Positions 17,895-26,993 of a stretch of 64,000 nucleotides of DNA are shown here, piece after piece. The DNA comes from Achromobacter anxifer (GTDB lineage Bacteria; Pseudomonadota; Gammaproteobacteria; Burkholderiales; Burkholderiaceae_B): positions 186,001-250,000 of the forward strand of contig NZ_CAHLAR010000006.1 in assembly GCF_903652925.1 (NCBI RefSeq), written 5' to 3'. The notes beneath the pieces were generated by a model, which was not told the DNA's origin, did not search any database, and was given only the letters and a program-made list of their open reading frames with translations. The translations under genes were made by a program, and so were the position numbers. Within the stretch, counting starts at the first letter, position 1, and every line of letters starts with the position of its first letter.

Positions 17895-18662
17895 CTATAC
17901 CGCCAGGTAGCCGCCATCCACCGGCAGCGACACGCCCGTCACGTACAGCGCCATCGGCGAAGCGAGGAACACGGCGGGTCCCACCAGATCTTCGGGCTGT
18001 CCCACCCGCCCCAGCGGTATGCGCTGCATGAAGTTCGCCAGGCGGGCAGGATCGTCGCGCGTGTACTGGGTCATCGGCGTTTCGATGACGCCCGGCGCAA
18101 TGGCGTTGACCCGTATGCCGTCCGGCGCAAGATCGCGCGCCATGGCCTGCGTCATCATCTTCACGCCGCCCTTGGACGGCGAGTAGCCCAGCGTCGAGCC
18201 GACCCCGGCAAACGACGCGATCGAACCCACGTTGATGATGACGCCGCGCGTGGCGCGCAGCGCGCCCAGGAAGGCGTGGATCATGTTGAAGCTGCCATTC
18301 AGGTTCACATCCAGCACGCGCTTCCAGTTCTCGGCGGCGCGCGGGCTGTCTATGCCTTCGCGGATCAGGATGCCGGCGTTGTTGACCAGCACGTCGATCG
18401 GCCCCACCTCCAGCTGGACTTGCGCCGCAATCGCGGCGCACGCCTCGGGATCCGTCACGTCCAGCGCATGGCTCCAGGCTTCGCCGCCCGCCGCGATGAT
18501 GGCGCTTGCCGTCTGCATCGCATTGGCGGCCTGCACGTCGGTCGCCACCACGCGCGCGCCCGCCGCGGCCAGGCCCAGCGCCAATGCCCGTCCGTTGCCC
18601 TGCCCCGCTCCCGTCACCAGGGCAAGCTTGCCCTCCAAGAGCCCCGCCGGCGCGGCGCTCAT
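17895..18662 (-). CDS. Short-chain dehydrogenase/reductase
   Basis: A 255-residue classical SDR: NAD(P)-binding VTGAGQGNGRALALG (residues 16-30), NNAGI, catalytic Tyr160/Lys164 in GYSPSKGGVKMM, and DGGYLAV at the C-terminus. The aspartate in VVATDVQ after the second strand favours NAD over NADP. The start overlaps the FAD-dehydrogenase stop (ATGA), so both are translated together and probably act in the same pathway, the SDR on a hydroxy or keto intermediate. A longer in-frame open stretch upstream is only a shadow of the dehydrogenase gene. Confidence 0.94.
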   Translation of the reverse strand: MSAAPAGLLEGKLALVTGAGQGNGRALALGLAAAGARVVATDVQAANAMQTASAIIAAGGEAWSHALDVTDPEACAAIAAQVQLEVGPIDVLVNNAGILIREGIDSPRAAENWKRVLDVNLNGSFNMIHAFLGALRATRGVIINVGSIASFAGVGSTLGYSPSKGGVKMMTQAMARDLAPDGIRVNAIAPGVIETPMTQYTRDDPARLANFMQRIPLGRVGQPEDLVGPAVFLASPMALYVTGVSLPVDGGYLAV

Positions 18663-20545
18663 GCGGCCGCCTGCGCGGAGGCGTCTGTTGCCGGCATGTC
18701 TGAAGTCGGCTTGCCTGATGCGGACGCACCTGAGGCGAATGCACCTGATGCCGATGCGTCCGATGCCTGTACGCCCGATGCCGGTATGCCCGATGCCGGT
18801 ACGCCCGATGCCGGTATGCCCGATGCCGATGTGCCTGCTGCGGCCTTGCCCGTGGCCGCGATGCTCTGGCCGGCGATGTAGCCGAAGGTCAGCGCCGGCC
18901 CCAGGGTGATGCCCGCGCCGGGATAGTTGCCGCCCATGATGCTGCAGGCATCGTTGCCCACGGCGTACAGGCCGGCGACGACCTGGCCCTCCTCGCTCAG
19001 GACGCGGCCCTCGCCGTCGACCTTCAGGCCGGCAAAGGTGCCGATGTCGCCGATCATTACCTTGATCGCGTAATACGGCCCCTTCACTATCGGCGCCACG
19101 CAGGGGTTCGGGCCGTGCAGCGCATCGCCCTGGTAGCGGTTGTAGGCCTTGCTGCCCTTGCCGAATTGCGGATCGCGTCCCAGCGCGGCCTCGCGGTTGT
19201 ATGCCTCGACCGTCTGGCGCAGGCTGCCGGCGTCGATGCCGGTCTTCTGCGCCAGTTCGGCCACCGATGCGCCACGCGTCAGATAGCCCGTGTCCAGATA
19301 GCGTTTTATCGGCAGCGGGAACGGCGCGACGCTGCCCAGGCCGTATTTGCGCAAGGTCTTGTGGTCGCAGATCAGCCAGGCGCAGGTCTCGCCCTGGCCT
19401 TCGCACGCTCGCACCATCTCCTGCACGAAGTCGTGGTACGAGCTGCCTTCGTTGGTGAAGCGGCGGCCGTTGCGCGTCACGGCGATGACTCCCGGCTTGG
19501 CGCGGTCGATGAAGTGCGGCATGTAGCCCGGGCTGCCGTCCTTGCGCGTCACCACGGAAACCGGCACCCAGGCGGCCGCGTTGGGCAAGGCGGTATTGAC
19601 CTGGCCGCCCGCGCTCTCGGCCAGGCGCAGTCCGTCGCCGGCGTTGCCCGTGGGCGACGGCGAGTAATGCTCGGTGCCGTTGGGCGCATGCGCGTACAGC
19701 TGCTTGCGGCGTTCGATGTCATAAGGGAAACCGCCGGAAGCCAGCACCACGGCGCGCGCGGCGCGCACGCGCACGGTCGCGCCATCGCGCTGCACCACCG
19801 CGCCGCGCACGGCGCCATCCTCGATGATGAGCGACTTGGCCGGCGCATTCAGCCACAAGGGCACGCCCAGCTTGAAGGCGGAGGCGGCCAGGCGGCCGGC
19901 CAATGCGTTGCCGTTGGTCAGCGTCATGCCGCGGCCATGCTTGGCCACGTCCAGGAAATGGCGCGTCAGGCGCTTGGCCACGTACCAGGCCGAGGCCAGC
20001 GAACGCGTGGCACGCATGAAGTGCACGATTTCCTTGCCCGAGCCCAGCATCATGCCGAACACGGTCAGCTCGGGCAGCGCGGGAGCCAAGTCGCGGACGT
20101 GCGAGCCGAGCTTGCGGCCATCGTAGGGCCGCGCCACCATCGAGCGGCCGCCCTGCTTTCCGCCTGGCGCTTCCGCGTGGTAGTCGGGGAACACCAGCGG
20201 CATGTCGAACTGCACTTCGGTGTTCGACGTGAAGAAGTCCACGGCGCGCGGGCCGTGTTCGAGAAACGCATCGACGCGTTCAGCGTTGTAGCTGTCGCCG
20301 GCTTCGTGCCGCAGATAGGCGCGCCCTTCGTCGGGCGTTTCATGGATGCCCTGGACCTTGGCCAGCGACGTGCCCGGAATCCATAACCAGCCGCCCGACC
20401 GCGCGGTGGAGCCACCAAAGCGCGGCTCTTTTTCAATGATCAACACCTTCAGGCCGGCGCTAGCCGCGGTGATTGCCGCAGCCATGCCCGACGCGCCCGA
20501 CCCGACCACCAACACGTCGCAGTCGTATTGACGAGAATCTTCCAC
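18659..20545 (-). CDS. FAD-binding dehydrogenase (ketosteroid dehydrogenase/fumarate reductase family) with repeat tail
   Basis: A 628-residue flavoprotein of the FAD_binding_2 family. The Rossmann motif VLVVGSGASGMAAAI is at residues 11-25, followed by RFGGSTARSGG. The C-terminal FAD-site sequence is GLYAVGNDACSIMGGNYPGAGITLGPALTFG. Relatives include 3-ketosteroid delta-1-dehydrogenases and other enzymes that introduce or reduce a C=C bond next to a carbonyl; substrate unknown. The family normally ends near residue 570. Here 57 extra residues form a low-complexity Ala/Ser/Gly/Pro tail (ASGIPASGVPASGIPASG) encoded by 15-bp tandem repeats. It is the first gene of the operon and divergent from iclR. 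Confidence 0.92.
   Translation of the reverse strand: MEDSRQYDCDVLVVGSGASGMAAAITAASAGLKVLIIEKEPRFGGSTARSGGWLWIPGTSLAKVQGIHETPDEGRAYLRHEAGDSYNAERVDAFLEHGPRAVDFFTSNTEVQFDMPLVFPDYHAEAPGGKQGGRSMVARPYDGRKLGSHVRDLAPALPELTVFGMMLGSGKEIVHFMRATRSLASAWYVAKRLTRHFLDVAKHGRGMTLTNGNALAGRLAASAFKLGVPLWLNAPAKSLIIEDGAVRGAVVQRDGATVRVRAARAVVLASGGFPYDIERRKQLYAHAPNGTEHYSPSPTGNAGDGLRLAESAGGQVNTALPNAAAWVPVSVVTRKDGSPGYMPHFIDRAKPGVIAVTRNGRRFTNEGSSYHDFVQEMVRACEGQGETCAWLICDHKTLRKYGLGSVAPFPLPIKRYLDTGYLTRGASVAELAQKTGIDAGSLRQTVEAYNREAALGRDPQFGKGSKAYNRYQGDALHGPNPCVAPIVKGPYYAIKVMIGDIGTFAGLKVDGEGRVLSEEGQVVAGLYAVGNDACSIMGGNYPGAGITLGPALTFGYIAGQSIAATGKAAAGTSASGIPASGVPASGIPASGVQASDASASGAFASGASASGKPTSDMPATDASAQAAA
18696..18830. repeat. 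15-bp tandem repeat array in the FAD dehydrogenase 3' end
   Basis: Nine head-to-tail 15-bp units. The last four (from 18771) are nearly identical (ACGCCCGATGCCGGT / ATGCCCGATGCCGGT alternating); the earlier five are degenerate. The unit length is a multiple of three, so gain or loss of copies keeps the frame and only changes the length of the protein tail. Confidence 0.9.
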
Positions 20546-20613
20546 GTTGTCTCCATACCCTTAGGGCGACCTGCTCACGATCGCAGGATCGGGGCGGTCT
20601 TCTTATTCTTTCG

Positions 20614-20642
20614 ACTGTAGATAAGGCATTTGATAATGTCAA
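20614..20642 (-). promoter_or_regulatory. Sigma70-type promoter of the FAD dehydrogenase-SDR-Liv operon
   Basis: On the minus strand, TTGACA (20642-20637) and TACAGT (20619-20614) are spaced by exactly 17 bp, about 70 bp before the dehydrogenase start. A perfect -35 with optimal spacing makes this a strong candidate. Confidence 0.7.
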
Positions 20643-20647
20643 TATAG

Positions 20648-20662
20648 TTCGCGATTAGCGAA
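20648..20662. promoter_or_regulatory. Candidate IclR-family operator
   Basis: TTCGC-GATTA-GCGAA is a perfect 5-5-5 inverted repeat. It lies 5 bp upstream of the operon's -35 box and about 36 bp before the iclR-type start. IclR regulators bind such short palindromes. The position just upstream of -35 would suit activation of the catabolic operon together with autorepression. Confidence 0.5.
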
Positions 20663-20698
20663 AGTACTAACATAGACAATCACATTCGATAAAAGAAA

Positions 20699-21550
20699 AT
20701 GGCCACCACCAAGCCCAGCTCCGGCAAGCGCAATGCCGACTCCACGCCCGCCGCGCCCCCACGCAGGCGCGGCATCCAATCCATCGAAGTCGGCGGCAAG
20801 ATCCTGCTGGCGCTGCTGGACCATTCGTCCTCGCTGCCGCTGGGCGCGCTGGCCAAGGCCGCCGGCATGTCGGGCGCCAACGCCCACGCCTATCTCGTCA
20901 GCTACGGCAACCTGGGCCTGGTCAGGCAGGATCCGAGTACCGGCGAGTACGAACTCGGACCGCTGGCGCTGCAACTGGGCCTGGCGGCGCTGCACCGGCT
21001 GGATCCGATCAAGATCGCCGTGCCGATGACGCGCGAGTTCGCGGAAAGAAGCGGGCAGACCGTCGCCATTGCGGTGCTGGGCAACCTGGGGCCGGTCATC
21101 GTGCATCTGCACGAATCCAACTACCCCATCCACGTCAACATGCGCACCGGCACGGTCATGTCGCTGACTAACACGGCGACGGGCAAGGTGTTCGCGGCGC
21201 TGCTGCCGCCGAAGAAGATCGAGAGCCTGCTGCACGAGGACTATCTGCGCCTGGGCGCGGTGCCCTCATTGGGCAAGACCGAAAAGTTCGAACGGACCTT
21301 GCGCGAGGTCCGGCAGCGCGGCGTCGCCAGGGCCGTCGGCGACCCCATCCCCGGCATCAACGGCCTGAGCGCGCCGGTGTTCGATTCCAACGGCAACGTG
21401 GTGCTGGTGATCACCGCCATCGGCGCCGCCGGCGTATTCGACGTGCGCTGGAGCAGCCCCCTGATCGACGACATCAAGCGCTGCGCCGATGCGATATCGG
21501 CCGAGCTGGGCTGGCAGAACCGCGACGTGCGCGCCACGCGCCAGGACTAG
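20699..21550 (+). CDS. IclR-family transcriptional regulator
   Basis: A 283-residue regulator. A basic, proline-rich N-terminus (about 22 residues) precedes the winged helix (GIQSIEVGGKILLALLDHSSSLPLGALAKAAGMSGANAHAYL). The C-terminal IclR effector domain follows (about residues 100-270; LHESNYPIHVNMRTGTVMSL, INGLSAPVFDSNGNVVLVIT). It is divergent from the dehydrogenase/SDR/Liv operon across a 153-bp region and is the obvious local regulator. The inducer is probably the imported compound or an early catabolite. Confidence 0.95.
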   Translation: MATTKPSSGKRNADSTPAAPPRRRGIQSIEVGGKILLALLDHSSSLPLGALAKAAGMSGANAHAYLVSYGNLGLVRQDPSTGEYELGPLALQLGLAALHRLDPIKIAVPMTREFAERSGQTVAIAVLGNLGPVIVHLHESNYPIHVNMRTGTVMSLTNTATGKVFAALLPPKKIESLLHEDYLRLGAVPSLGKTEKFERTLREVRQRGVARAVGDPIPGINGLSAPVFDSNGNVVLVITAIGAAGVFDVRWSSPLIDDIKRCADAISAELGWQNRDVRATRQD

Positions 21551-21623
21551 GCGCGACAGGCGGCAGGCCCGTGGCCGCCGGGCCGAAGAGGCTTCGCGCC
21601 GGCCAGCGCCAGACGACAAAAAA

Positions 21624-21653
21624 GCCGCAGCACGGATGCATCCGTGCTGCGGC
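21624..21653 (-). terminator. Rho-independent terminator of cutA-dsbD
   Basis: A 13-bp perfect stem (GCCGCAGCACGGA / TCCGTGCTGCGGC) with loop TGCA, followed on the minus strand by a T6 run. It is 43 bp past the dsbD stop. Confidence 0.9.
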
Positions 21654-21695
21654 CTGCGGTCTTTCGCACCGGCGTTGCGGCAACGCCCAGGTTCT

Positions 21696-23600
21696 TCAGC
21701 GCACCAGCACTTTGTCCAGCGATTCGGTGAAGCGCTTCGCGTCCTGGAAGCCCACCACGCGAGCGTCCGGCAGTTCCTTGCCGCCCGGCTCGAAGAACAT
21801 GATGCCCGGCGGGCCGAACAGGCGGAAGCGCTTGAGCAACGCGCGGTCGTCGGCATTGTTCGCGGTCACGTCGGCCTGCACCAGCAGCATGCCCGCCATG
21901 CGCTGCGCGACGCCGGGATCGGTGAAAGTGAAGCGCTCCATCTCGCGGCACGACACGCACCAGTCGGCGTAGAAATCCAGCATCACCGGCTGGCGGCTCT
22001 GCGCCAGCAAGGCGTCCAGCTCGGCGTTGTTGCGCACGCGGGTGAAATGGACTTCGCCGCTGCTGGCCGCCGCGCCGGCGGGCGCGTCACCGCGCGCCGC
22101 CAGATGCGACAGGGGCTGCAGCACGTCGCGTCCGCCACTGGCCGCGCCGATGAGCCAGGCCGCGGCCGCCAGCGCCAGCAACAGGCCCACGCCCTTGCCG
22201 AACATGCGTGCCGAGCCAGCGCCTTCGGGCAGAGCGTCGAAGGCCCGCAGCATCACGGCGGCAACCACGGCCAGGAAAGCCCAGCCCGTCATCTGCACCC
22301 AGGTCGGCACCACGGGGATCAGCATCCACCAGGCGGTGGCCAGCAGCAACATGCCAAACAGACGCTTCACGCCGTCCATCCAGGGACCGGCCTTGGGCAG
22401 CAAGGCGCCCGAGGAAGCGCCCACAATCAGCAGCGGCACGCCCATGCCCCACGCCATGGCGAACAACGCCGATCCGCCCAGCACCACATCGCCGGTCTGC
22501 GAGATGTATAGCAGCGCACCTGCCAGCGGCGCAGCCACGCAGGGGCCGACGATCAGCGCCGACAAGGCGCCCATCACCAGCGCGCCCGTGTAGCGTCCGC
22601 CCGGGATGCGCGCCGAACGCTGCGACAGCCAGCCCTGGATGCCGGCCGGCATCTGGAACGTGAAGGCGTCGAACATAGCCAGCGCCAGCACAGCCAGCAG
22701 GATGGCGAACAGGGTCAGGATCCAAGGCGTCTGCAGCCACGCCGCCAGACCGGCGCCGCTCAGGCCAGCCGCCACGCCCAACGCGGTGTACACGACGGAC
22801 ATGCCAAGCACGTAGGTCGCCGCCAGCGCCAGGCCACGGCCGCGGGACGGCCTCGCCTGAGCGGCGCCGCCCAGCACGATGGACGACAGGATGGGAATCA
22901 TCGGCAGCACGCAAGGCGTGAAGGCCAGCAGCAGGCCCAGCACCAGGAACACGCCGGCGGTCTTCACCCAGCCCAGCCCGCCCAGGGCGTCGGCCAGGCC
23001 GGTGTCGCCGGCATTGACCAGAGCGCCCAGGCCGCTCGAAGCGCTGGAGGCACCCGATGCGCCCGAGGCCGTCATGGGCCCGCCGGGTCCGGCCAAGGCA
23101 TAGCCGCCCGCCACGGGCGTCAGCTTGACGCTGCTGTCCATCGGCGGATAGCACAGGCCCGCGTCGGCGCAACCCTGGCCGGTCAGCGTGAGCGTGAAGG
23201 GCTGTCCGCCCGCGGCCACCGGCACGCGGATCACCACGTCCTGGTGAAAGACCTCCATGTCCTTTTCGAAGGTCGGGTCGTACTTGACCTCGCCCTTGGG
23301 ATAGACGGCTTCGCCCAGGGTGGCGGCGCCGATGGGACTGATGGTGATGCCGAAGCGCTCGCGGTACATGTAGTAGCCGGGCGCGACGCGGTAGCGTAGT
23401 TCCAGCGTGTCGGGCGCCGCCATCTGGGCGCTGAACACGAAGGCCTTCTCGGGCTCCAGGAACTCGGGTTCGGCGCGCGCGGCGGACTGCCAGCCCAGCA
23501 ACAGCAGCATCATGGCCAGCAAGACCAGCCACTGCCTGAGGAAGGCGCGCGATGCGCGGGACTCGCGCCGGGGCGCGCCGATACCGGCTAGTTGCAACAT
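21696..23600 (-). CDS. dsbD: Thiol:disulfide interchange protein DsbD
   Basis: A 634-residue, three-domain electron relay. An N-terminal signal/anchor precedes the periplasmic alpha domain with its cysteine pair (TGQGCADAGLCYPP). A central eight-helix membrane domain carries FTPCVLPMIPILSSIVLG, and a C-terminal thioredoxin domain carries DFYADWCVSCREM (cysteines about 547 and 550). DsbD moves reducing power from cytoplasmic thioredoxin to periplasmic thiols. That includes the apocytochrome cysteines that ResB/CcsB ligate to haem, a link to the genes at 6-9 kb. The start shares one base with the cutA stop (TGATG). Confidence 0.97.
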   Translation of the reverse strand: MLQLAGIGAPRRESRASRAFLRQWLVLLAMMLLLLGWQSAARAEPEFLEPEKAFVFSAQMAAPDTLELRYRVAPGYYMYRERFGITISPIGAATLGEAVYPKGEVKYDPTFEKDMEVFHQDVVIRVPVAAGGQPFTLTLTGQGCADAGLCYPPMDSSVKLTPVAGGYALAGPGGPMTASGASGASSASSGLGALVNAGDTGLADALGGLGWVKTAGVFLVLGLLLAFTPCVLPMIPILSSIVLGGAAQARPSRGRGLALAATYVLGMSVVYTALGVAAGLSGAGLAAWLQTPWILTLFAILLAVLALAMFDAFTFQMPAGIQGWLSQRSARIPGGRYTGALVMGALSALIVGPCVAAPLAGALLYISQTGDVVLGGSALFAMAWGMGVPLLIVGASSGALLPKAGPWMDGVKRLFGMLLLATAWWMLIPVVPTWVQMTGWAFLAVVAAVMLRAFDALPEGAGSARMFGKGVGLLLALAAAAWLIGAASGGRDVLQPLSHLAARGDAPAGAAASSGEVHFTRVRNNAELDALLAQSRQPVMLDFYADWCVSCREMERFTFTDPGVAQRMAGMLLVQADVTANNADDRALLKRFRLFGPPGIMFFEPGGKELPDARVVGFQDAKRFTESLDKVLVR

Positions 23601-23947
23601 CAGTCTCTCTTGTTCTGCGTGACGGCCGTCTGTTCACGCACCCAATCCAGATAGGGCGCGGCGCCGCCGATGACGGGCAGCACGATGATCTCGGGCACAT
23701 CGTAGGGATGCATCTGCGCCAGGGCTTGCACTACAGCCTGGTGGCGCGCGTAGGTGGTCTTGATGTGGATGGGGATTTCTTCCGCCCCTTCGACCTCTCC
23801 TTTCCACATGTAGATGGACAGGCCCGGCGCGCCAAGGTTCACGCAGGCGGCCAATCCGTCTTCGACCAGGACATGCGCGATCCGCTTGGCCAGCAGCAGG
23901 TCGGGCGCATTGCTGATGACCAGCACAACGTCGTCATCTCGCAACAT
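23600..23947 (-). CDS. cutA: Divalent-cation tolerance protein CutA
   Basis: A 115-residue protein of normal CutA1 length. It has family segments ARKIAH-like AKRIAHVLVEDGLAACVNL, the YMWKGEVEGAEEIPIHIKTT strand and HPYDVPEIIVLPVIGG. CutA forms a stable trimer; it was linked genetically to copper/divalent-metal tolerance but its chemistry is unclear. The start was chosen at the Met before LRDDDVVLVI, with a GGAG site upstream; a longer frame is not CutA-like. The CutA-DsbD pairing also occurs in enterobacteria. Confidence 0.95.
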   Translation of the reverse strand: MLRDDDVVLVISNAPDLLLAKRIAHVLVEDGLAACVNLGAPGLSIYMWKGEVEGAEEIPIHIKTTYARHQAVVQALAQMHPYDVPEIIVLPVIGGAAPYLDWVREQTAVTQNKRD

Positions 23948-24069
23948 GGAGGCTCCTCGGAATACCCGTATGGGATGTAACTCGGGGTATTTTATCGGTA
24001 TTGCGGCCGTCGCCCTGATCCGCCGGGCCTGAACACGCCGCCACGCAACCCGTTTTTGCCGAGGCAAGC

Positions 24070-24507
24070 ATGTCTGATAACTGCCTGTTCTGCCGCATCG
24101 CCCGCCACGAGATTCCCGCGCACGTGGTCCACGAAGACGAGCGCCTGCTGGCCTTTCTCGACATCCATCCGGTGCGTCCCGGACACACGCTCATCATCCC
24201 CAAGCAGCACTACCCGTATTACGAGGACATGCCGGCCGACCTGGCGGGCAGCATCCTCAACCTGGGCCAGAAGCTGGGGCGCCACATGAAGCGGCTGTAT
24301 AACGTTGAACGCGTGGGCTTCGCCTTTACAGGCATCCACGTGGCGCATGCGCATGCCCACGTCATCCCCATGCATCATCCGCAGGACGTCACGTCCACTC
24401 AGTACATCGAGCAGCAGGACCTGACGTTCAAGATGCCGGCCCAGCCCGCGGCCGAGGCTTTGGCCGCGACCGCCGCGCAACTGCGCGGCGAGCTGCACGC
24501 CTCGTAA
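24070..24507 (+). CDS. HIT-family nucleotide-binding protein
   Basis: A 145-residue histidine-triad protein: CLFCRIARHEIPAHVVHEDE at the N-terminus, DIHPVRPGHTLIIPKQHYP in the middle and the catalytic VAHAHAHVIPMHH triad (H-x-H-x-H) near residue 100. HIT hydrolases cleave phosphoramidates such as adenosine 5'-monophosphoramidate. It is a single gene, divergent from cutA and convergent with rplQ. Confidence 0.93.
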   Translation: MSDNCLFCRIARHEIPAHVVHEDERLLAFLDIHPVRPGHTLIIPKQHYPYYEDMPADLAGSILNLGQKLGRHMKRLYNVERVGFAFTGIHVAHAHAHVIPMHHPQDVTSTQYIEQQDLTFKMPAQPAAEALAATAAQLRGELHAS

Positions 24508-24529
24508 CGCGCGGCGGCAGCGCAAAAAA

Positions 24530-24559
24530 ACAAGGGCGGGTCCGAAGACCCGCCCTTGT
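24530..24559 (-). terminator. Rho-independent terminator ending the spc-alpha ribosomal unit
   Basis: A 13-bp perfect stem (ACAAGGGCGGGTC / GACCCGCCCTTGT) with a CGAA loop, followed by a T7 run on the minus strand, 20 bp past the rplQ stop. It also separates rplQ from the convergent HIT gene. Confidence 0.92.
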
Positions 24560-24579
24560 CGCTTATCGAGCTACCGAAC

Positions 24580-24972
24580 TTATTCGGCGCTGTCCTCAGC
24601 GGCTTCATCGACTTCCGGACGGTCAACCAGTTCCATGAAAGCCATGGGAGCGTTGTCGCCTTGACGGAAGCCCATCTTCAGCACGCGGGTGTAGCCGCCG
24701 TTGCGGGCCGCGTAGCGCGGGCCGATTTCGGCGAACAGCTTCACCACCGCGTCGCGATCGCGCAGACGGGCAAAAGCCAGACGCTTGTTCGCGAGCGTGG
24801 GCTCCTTGCCCAGCGTGATCAGGGGTTCGATGACGCGGCGCAATTCTTTCGCCTTCGGCAGCGTGGTCTTGATCGCTTCGTGGGTGATCAACGAAACGGC
24901 CATGTTGCGGAACATGGCAAGACGGTGACTGCTGGTGCGGTTGAGCTTACGCAAGCCATTACCGTGACGCAT
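24580..24972 (-). CDS. rplQ: 50S ribosomal protein L17
   Basis: 130 residues. The N-terminus [24 protein letters not shown] is characteristic of L17, which sits near the peptide exit tunnel of the 50S subunit. It is the last gene of the alpha operon and lies 184 bp after rpoA, a longer spacer than usual; no gene is seen in that spacer. An acidic tail ([11 protein letters not shown]) extends the C-terminus. Confidence 0.99.
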   Translation of the reverse strand: MRHGNGLRKLNRTSSHRLAMFRNMAVSLITHEAIKTTLPKAKELRRVIEPLITLGKEPTLANKRLAFARLRDRDAVVKLFAEIGPRYAARNGGYTRVLKMGFRQGDNAPMAFMELVDRPEVDEAAEDSAE

Positions 24973-25156
24973 GATAAGTTTCCTTTGAATCTAAAGATGG
25001 CGTTAGCCATCGGGTTGCCGGCTCTTCTATCAACCTGCAATCAGGCCGCGGTCCGGTAGAAAACGGTGCATTTTACGACGGTTTCGCAAACTGGCCGGCG
25101 CAAGGCCAGCTGCCTGCGGGAACCGCCCCCTTTTAGGAGCGGCACCCTTTCAAGAC

Positions 25157-26143
25157 TTAGGGACGCTCCAGGCCCAGGGGGGGCCAGTTTTCGAGCTTCA
25201 TGCCCAGCGTCAGGCCGCGTGCGGCCAGGACTTCCTTGATCTCGTTGAGCGACTTGCGACCCAGGTTCGGGGTCTTGAGCAGCTCGTTTTCGGTACGCTG
25301 GATCAGGTCGCCGATGTAGTAGATGTTTTCGGCCTTCAGGCAGTTGGCCGAACGCACGGTCAGTTCCAGGTCGTCGACCGGACGCAGCAGCACCGGGTCG
25401 ATCTGCGGCGTGCCGCGGACCGGGGCTTCGTACGAATCGCCAGCGCCTTCCAGCGCGGCGAAGACCGAGATCTGGTCCATCAGGATGCGAGCCGACTGGC
25501 GCACCGCTTCCTCGGGCGAGATCACGCCGTTGGTTTCGATGTCCAGAACCAGCTTGTCCAGGTCGGTGCGCTGTTCCACGCGGGCGCTTTCAACGGCGTA
25601 GCTCACGCGGCGGACCGGGCTGAACGAGGCGTCCAGGACGATGCGGCCGATGGTGTGGGTGCGGTCTTCCGACAGCGCGCGCACGTTGCCCGGCACGTAG
25701 CCGCGGCCCTTCTCGACCTTGATCTGCATTTCCAGCTTGCCTGCGTCCGTCAGGTTGCAGATGGCATGGCCGGGGTTGATGATCTCGACGTCGTGCGGCA
25801 GCTCGATGTCGCTGGCCAGCACGGTGCCCGCGCCGGTCTTGCGCAGAACCAGGGTCACTTCGTCGCGGTTGTGCAGCTTGAAGACCACGCCCTTCAGGTT
25901 CAACAGGATGTCGACGACATCTTCGCGAACGCCCGGGATGGTCGAGTATTCATGCACCACGCCCGTCATCTGGACTTCGGTCGGCGCGTAGCCGGTCATC
26001 GAAGACAGCAGGATGCGGCGCAGGGCGTTGCCCAGCGTGTGACCGTAGCCACGCTCGAACGGCTCCATCACGATCTTGGCATGGTGCGTGCCGACCGGTT
26101 CGACTTCAATGGAGCGCGGCTTCAGGAAACCTTGAGTGGACAT
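25157..26143 (-). CDS. rpoA: RNA polymerase alpha subunit
   Basis: 328 residues, standard length. The N-terminal dimerisation/assembly domain ([23 protein letters not shown]) is joined by a linker to the C-terminal domain that contacts UP elements and activators ([26 protein letters not shown], then [18 protein letters not shown]). It lies 215 bp downstream of rpsD rather than the few tens of bases usual in the alpha operon. Confidence 0.99.
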   Translation of the reverse strand: MSTQGFLKPRSIEVEPVGTHHAKIVMEPFERGYGHTLGNALRRILLSSMTGYAPTEVQMTGVVHEYSTIPGVREDVVDILLNLKGVVFKLHNRDEVTLVLRKTGAGTVLASDIELPHDVEIINPGHAICNLTDAGKLEMQIKVEKGRGYVPGNVRALSEDRTHTIGRIVLDASFSPVRRVSYAVESARVEQRTDLDKLVLDIETNGVISPEEAVRQSARILMDQISVFAALEGAGDSYEAPVRGTPQIDPVLLRPVDDLELTVRSANCLKAENIYYIGDLIQRTENELLKTPNLGRKSLNEIKEVLAARGLTLGMKLENWPPLGLERP

Positions 26144-26255
26144 TTACTGTGTTCCTTTTCAATACCCTCGGCTCGTTACACCGATAAGGCTGATGGACAG
26201 GGTGAAACTTGAAACGCGGACGGCGCGAAAAACACCGGCCGATACTTACCGCAAA

Positions 26256-26285
26256 GCCCGCTCCGCCAAAAGGCGGAAAGCGGGC
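26256..26285 (-). other. Hairpin in the rpsD-rpoA spacer
   Basis: GCCCGCTCCGCC and GGCGGAAAGCGGGC arms pair through 12 bp with a 2-base bulge and an AAAA loop. On the minus strand only TTT follows, so it may attenuate or process the mRNA between rpsD and rpoA rather than terminate fully. Confidence 0.55.
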
Positions 26286-26358
26286 TGCTGCGGGACGTGC
26301 AAACGGGTCGCGAGACCAGCTCGCCGGCGCACTGCGAAGGTAGCGCCGGCAGGCCTGA

Positions 26359-26982
26359 TTAACGCGAGTACAGTTCGACGACCATCGATTCGTTGATGTC
26401 GCGAGCGACGTCAGCGCGATCGGGGGCCGACTTGAACGTACCGGTCAACTTGGTCGTGTCGACTTCCACCCACTGGGGGATGCCGATGCTGGTGGCCAGG
26501 TCGAGCGATTCCTTGATGCGGCCTTGCTTCTTGGCCTTTTCGCGGATCGACACGACGTCGCCGGCCTTGACCAGCATCGAAGCGATGTCAGCCGTGTGGC
26601 CGTTCAGTTCGATGGCGCGGTGGCTCACCAGCTGGCGAGCTTCGGCGCGCGTCGAGCCGAAGCCCATGCGGTAGACGACGTTGTCCAGGCGCGATTCCAG
26701 CAGCTGGATCAGCGTTTCGCCGGTGTTGCCACGGCGACGCTCGGCTTCAGCGAAGTACTTGCGGAATTGCTTTTCCAGCACGCCGTACATGCGCTTCAGC
26801 TTTTGCTTTTCGCGCAGCTGCAGGCCGTAGTCGGAAGTGCGGGCACCCGAAGTGCGGCCGTGTTGGCCAGGCTTGGAATCCAGCTTGCACTTGGAATCCA
26901 GCGAGCGGCGGGCGCTCTTCAGGAACAGGTCAGTACCCTCGCGGCGCGAGAGCTTGCATTTGGGTCCAATATAACGTGCCAT
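26359..26982 (-). CDS. rpsD: 30S ribosomal protein S4
   Basis: 207 residues with the S4 RNA-binding domain ([29 protein letters not shown]). S4 nucleates 30S assembly and in many bacteria represses its own operon. The N-terminus has only two cysteines (C9, C32), so this is the non-zinc form. It lies 11 bp after rpsK. Confidence 0.99.
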   Translation of the reverse strand: MARYIGPKCKLSRREGTDLFLKSARRSLDSKCKLDSKPGQHGRTSGARTSDYGLQLREKQKLKRMYGVLEKQFRKYFAEAERRRGNTGETLIQLLESRLDNVVYRMGFGSTRAEARQLVSHRAIELNGHTADIASMLVKAGDVVSIREKAKKQGRIKESLDLATSIGIPQWVEVDTTKLTGTFKSAPDRADVARDINESMVVELYSR

Positions 26983-26993
26983 GTGGATTCCCT

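Noticed and set aside
18696-18830. CRISPR-like array
   Set aside because: The 15-bp units are directly adjacent without spacers and lie in a coding frame; a tandem repeat, not CRISPR.
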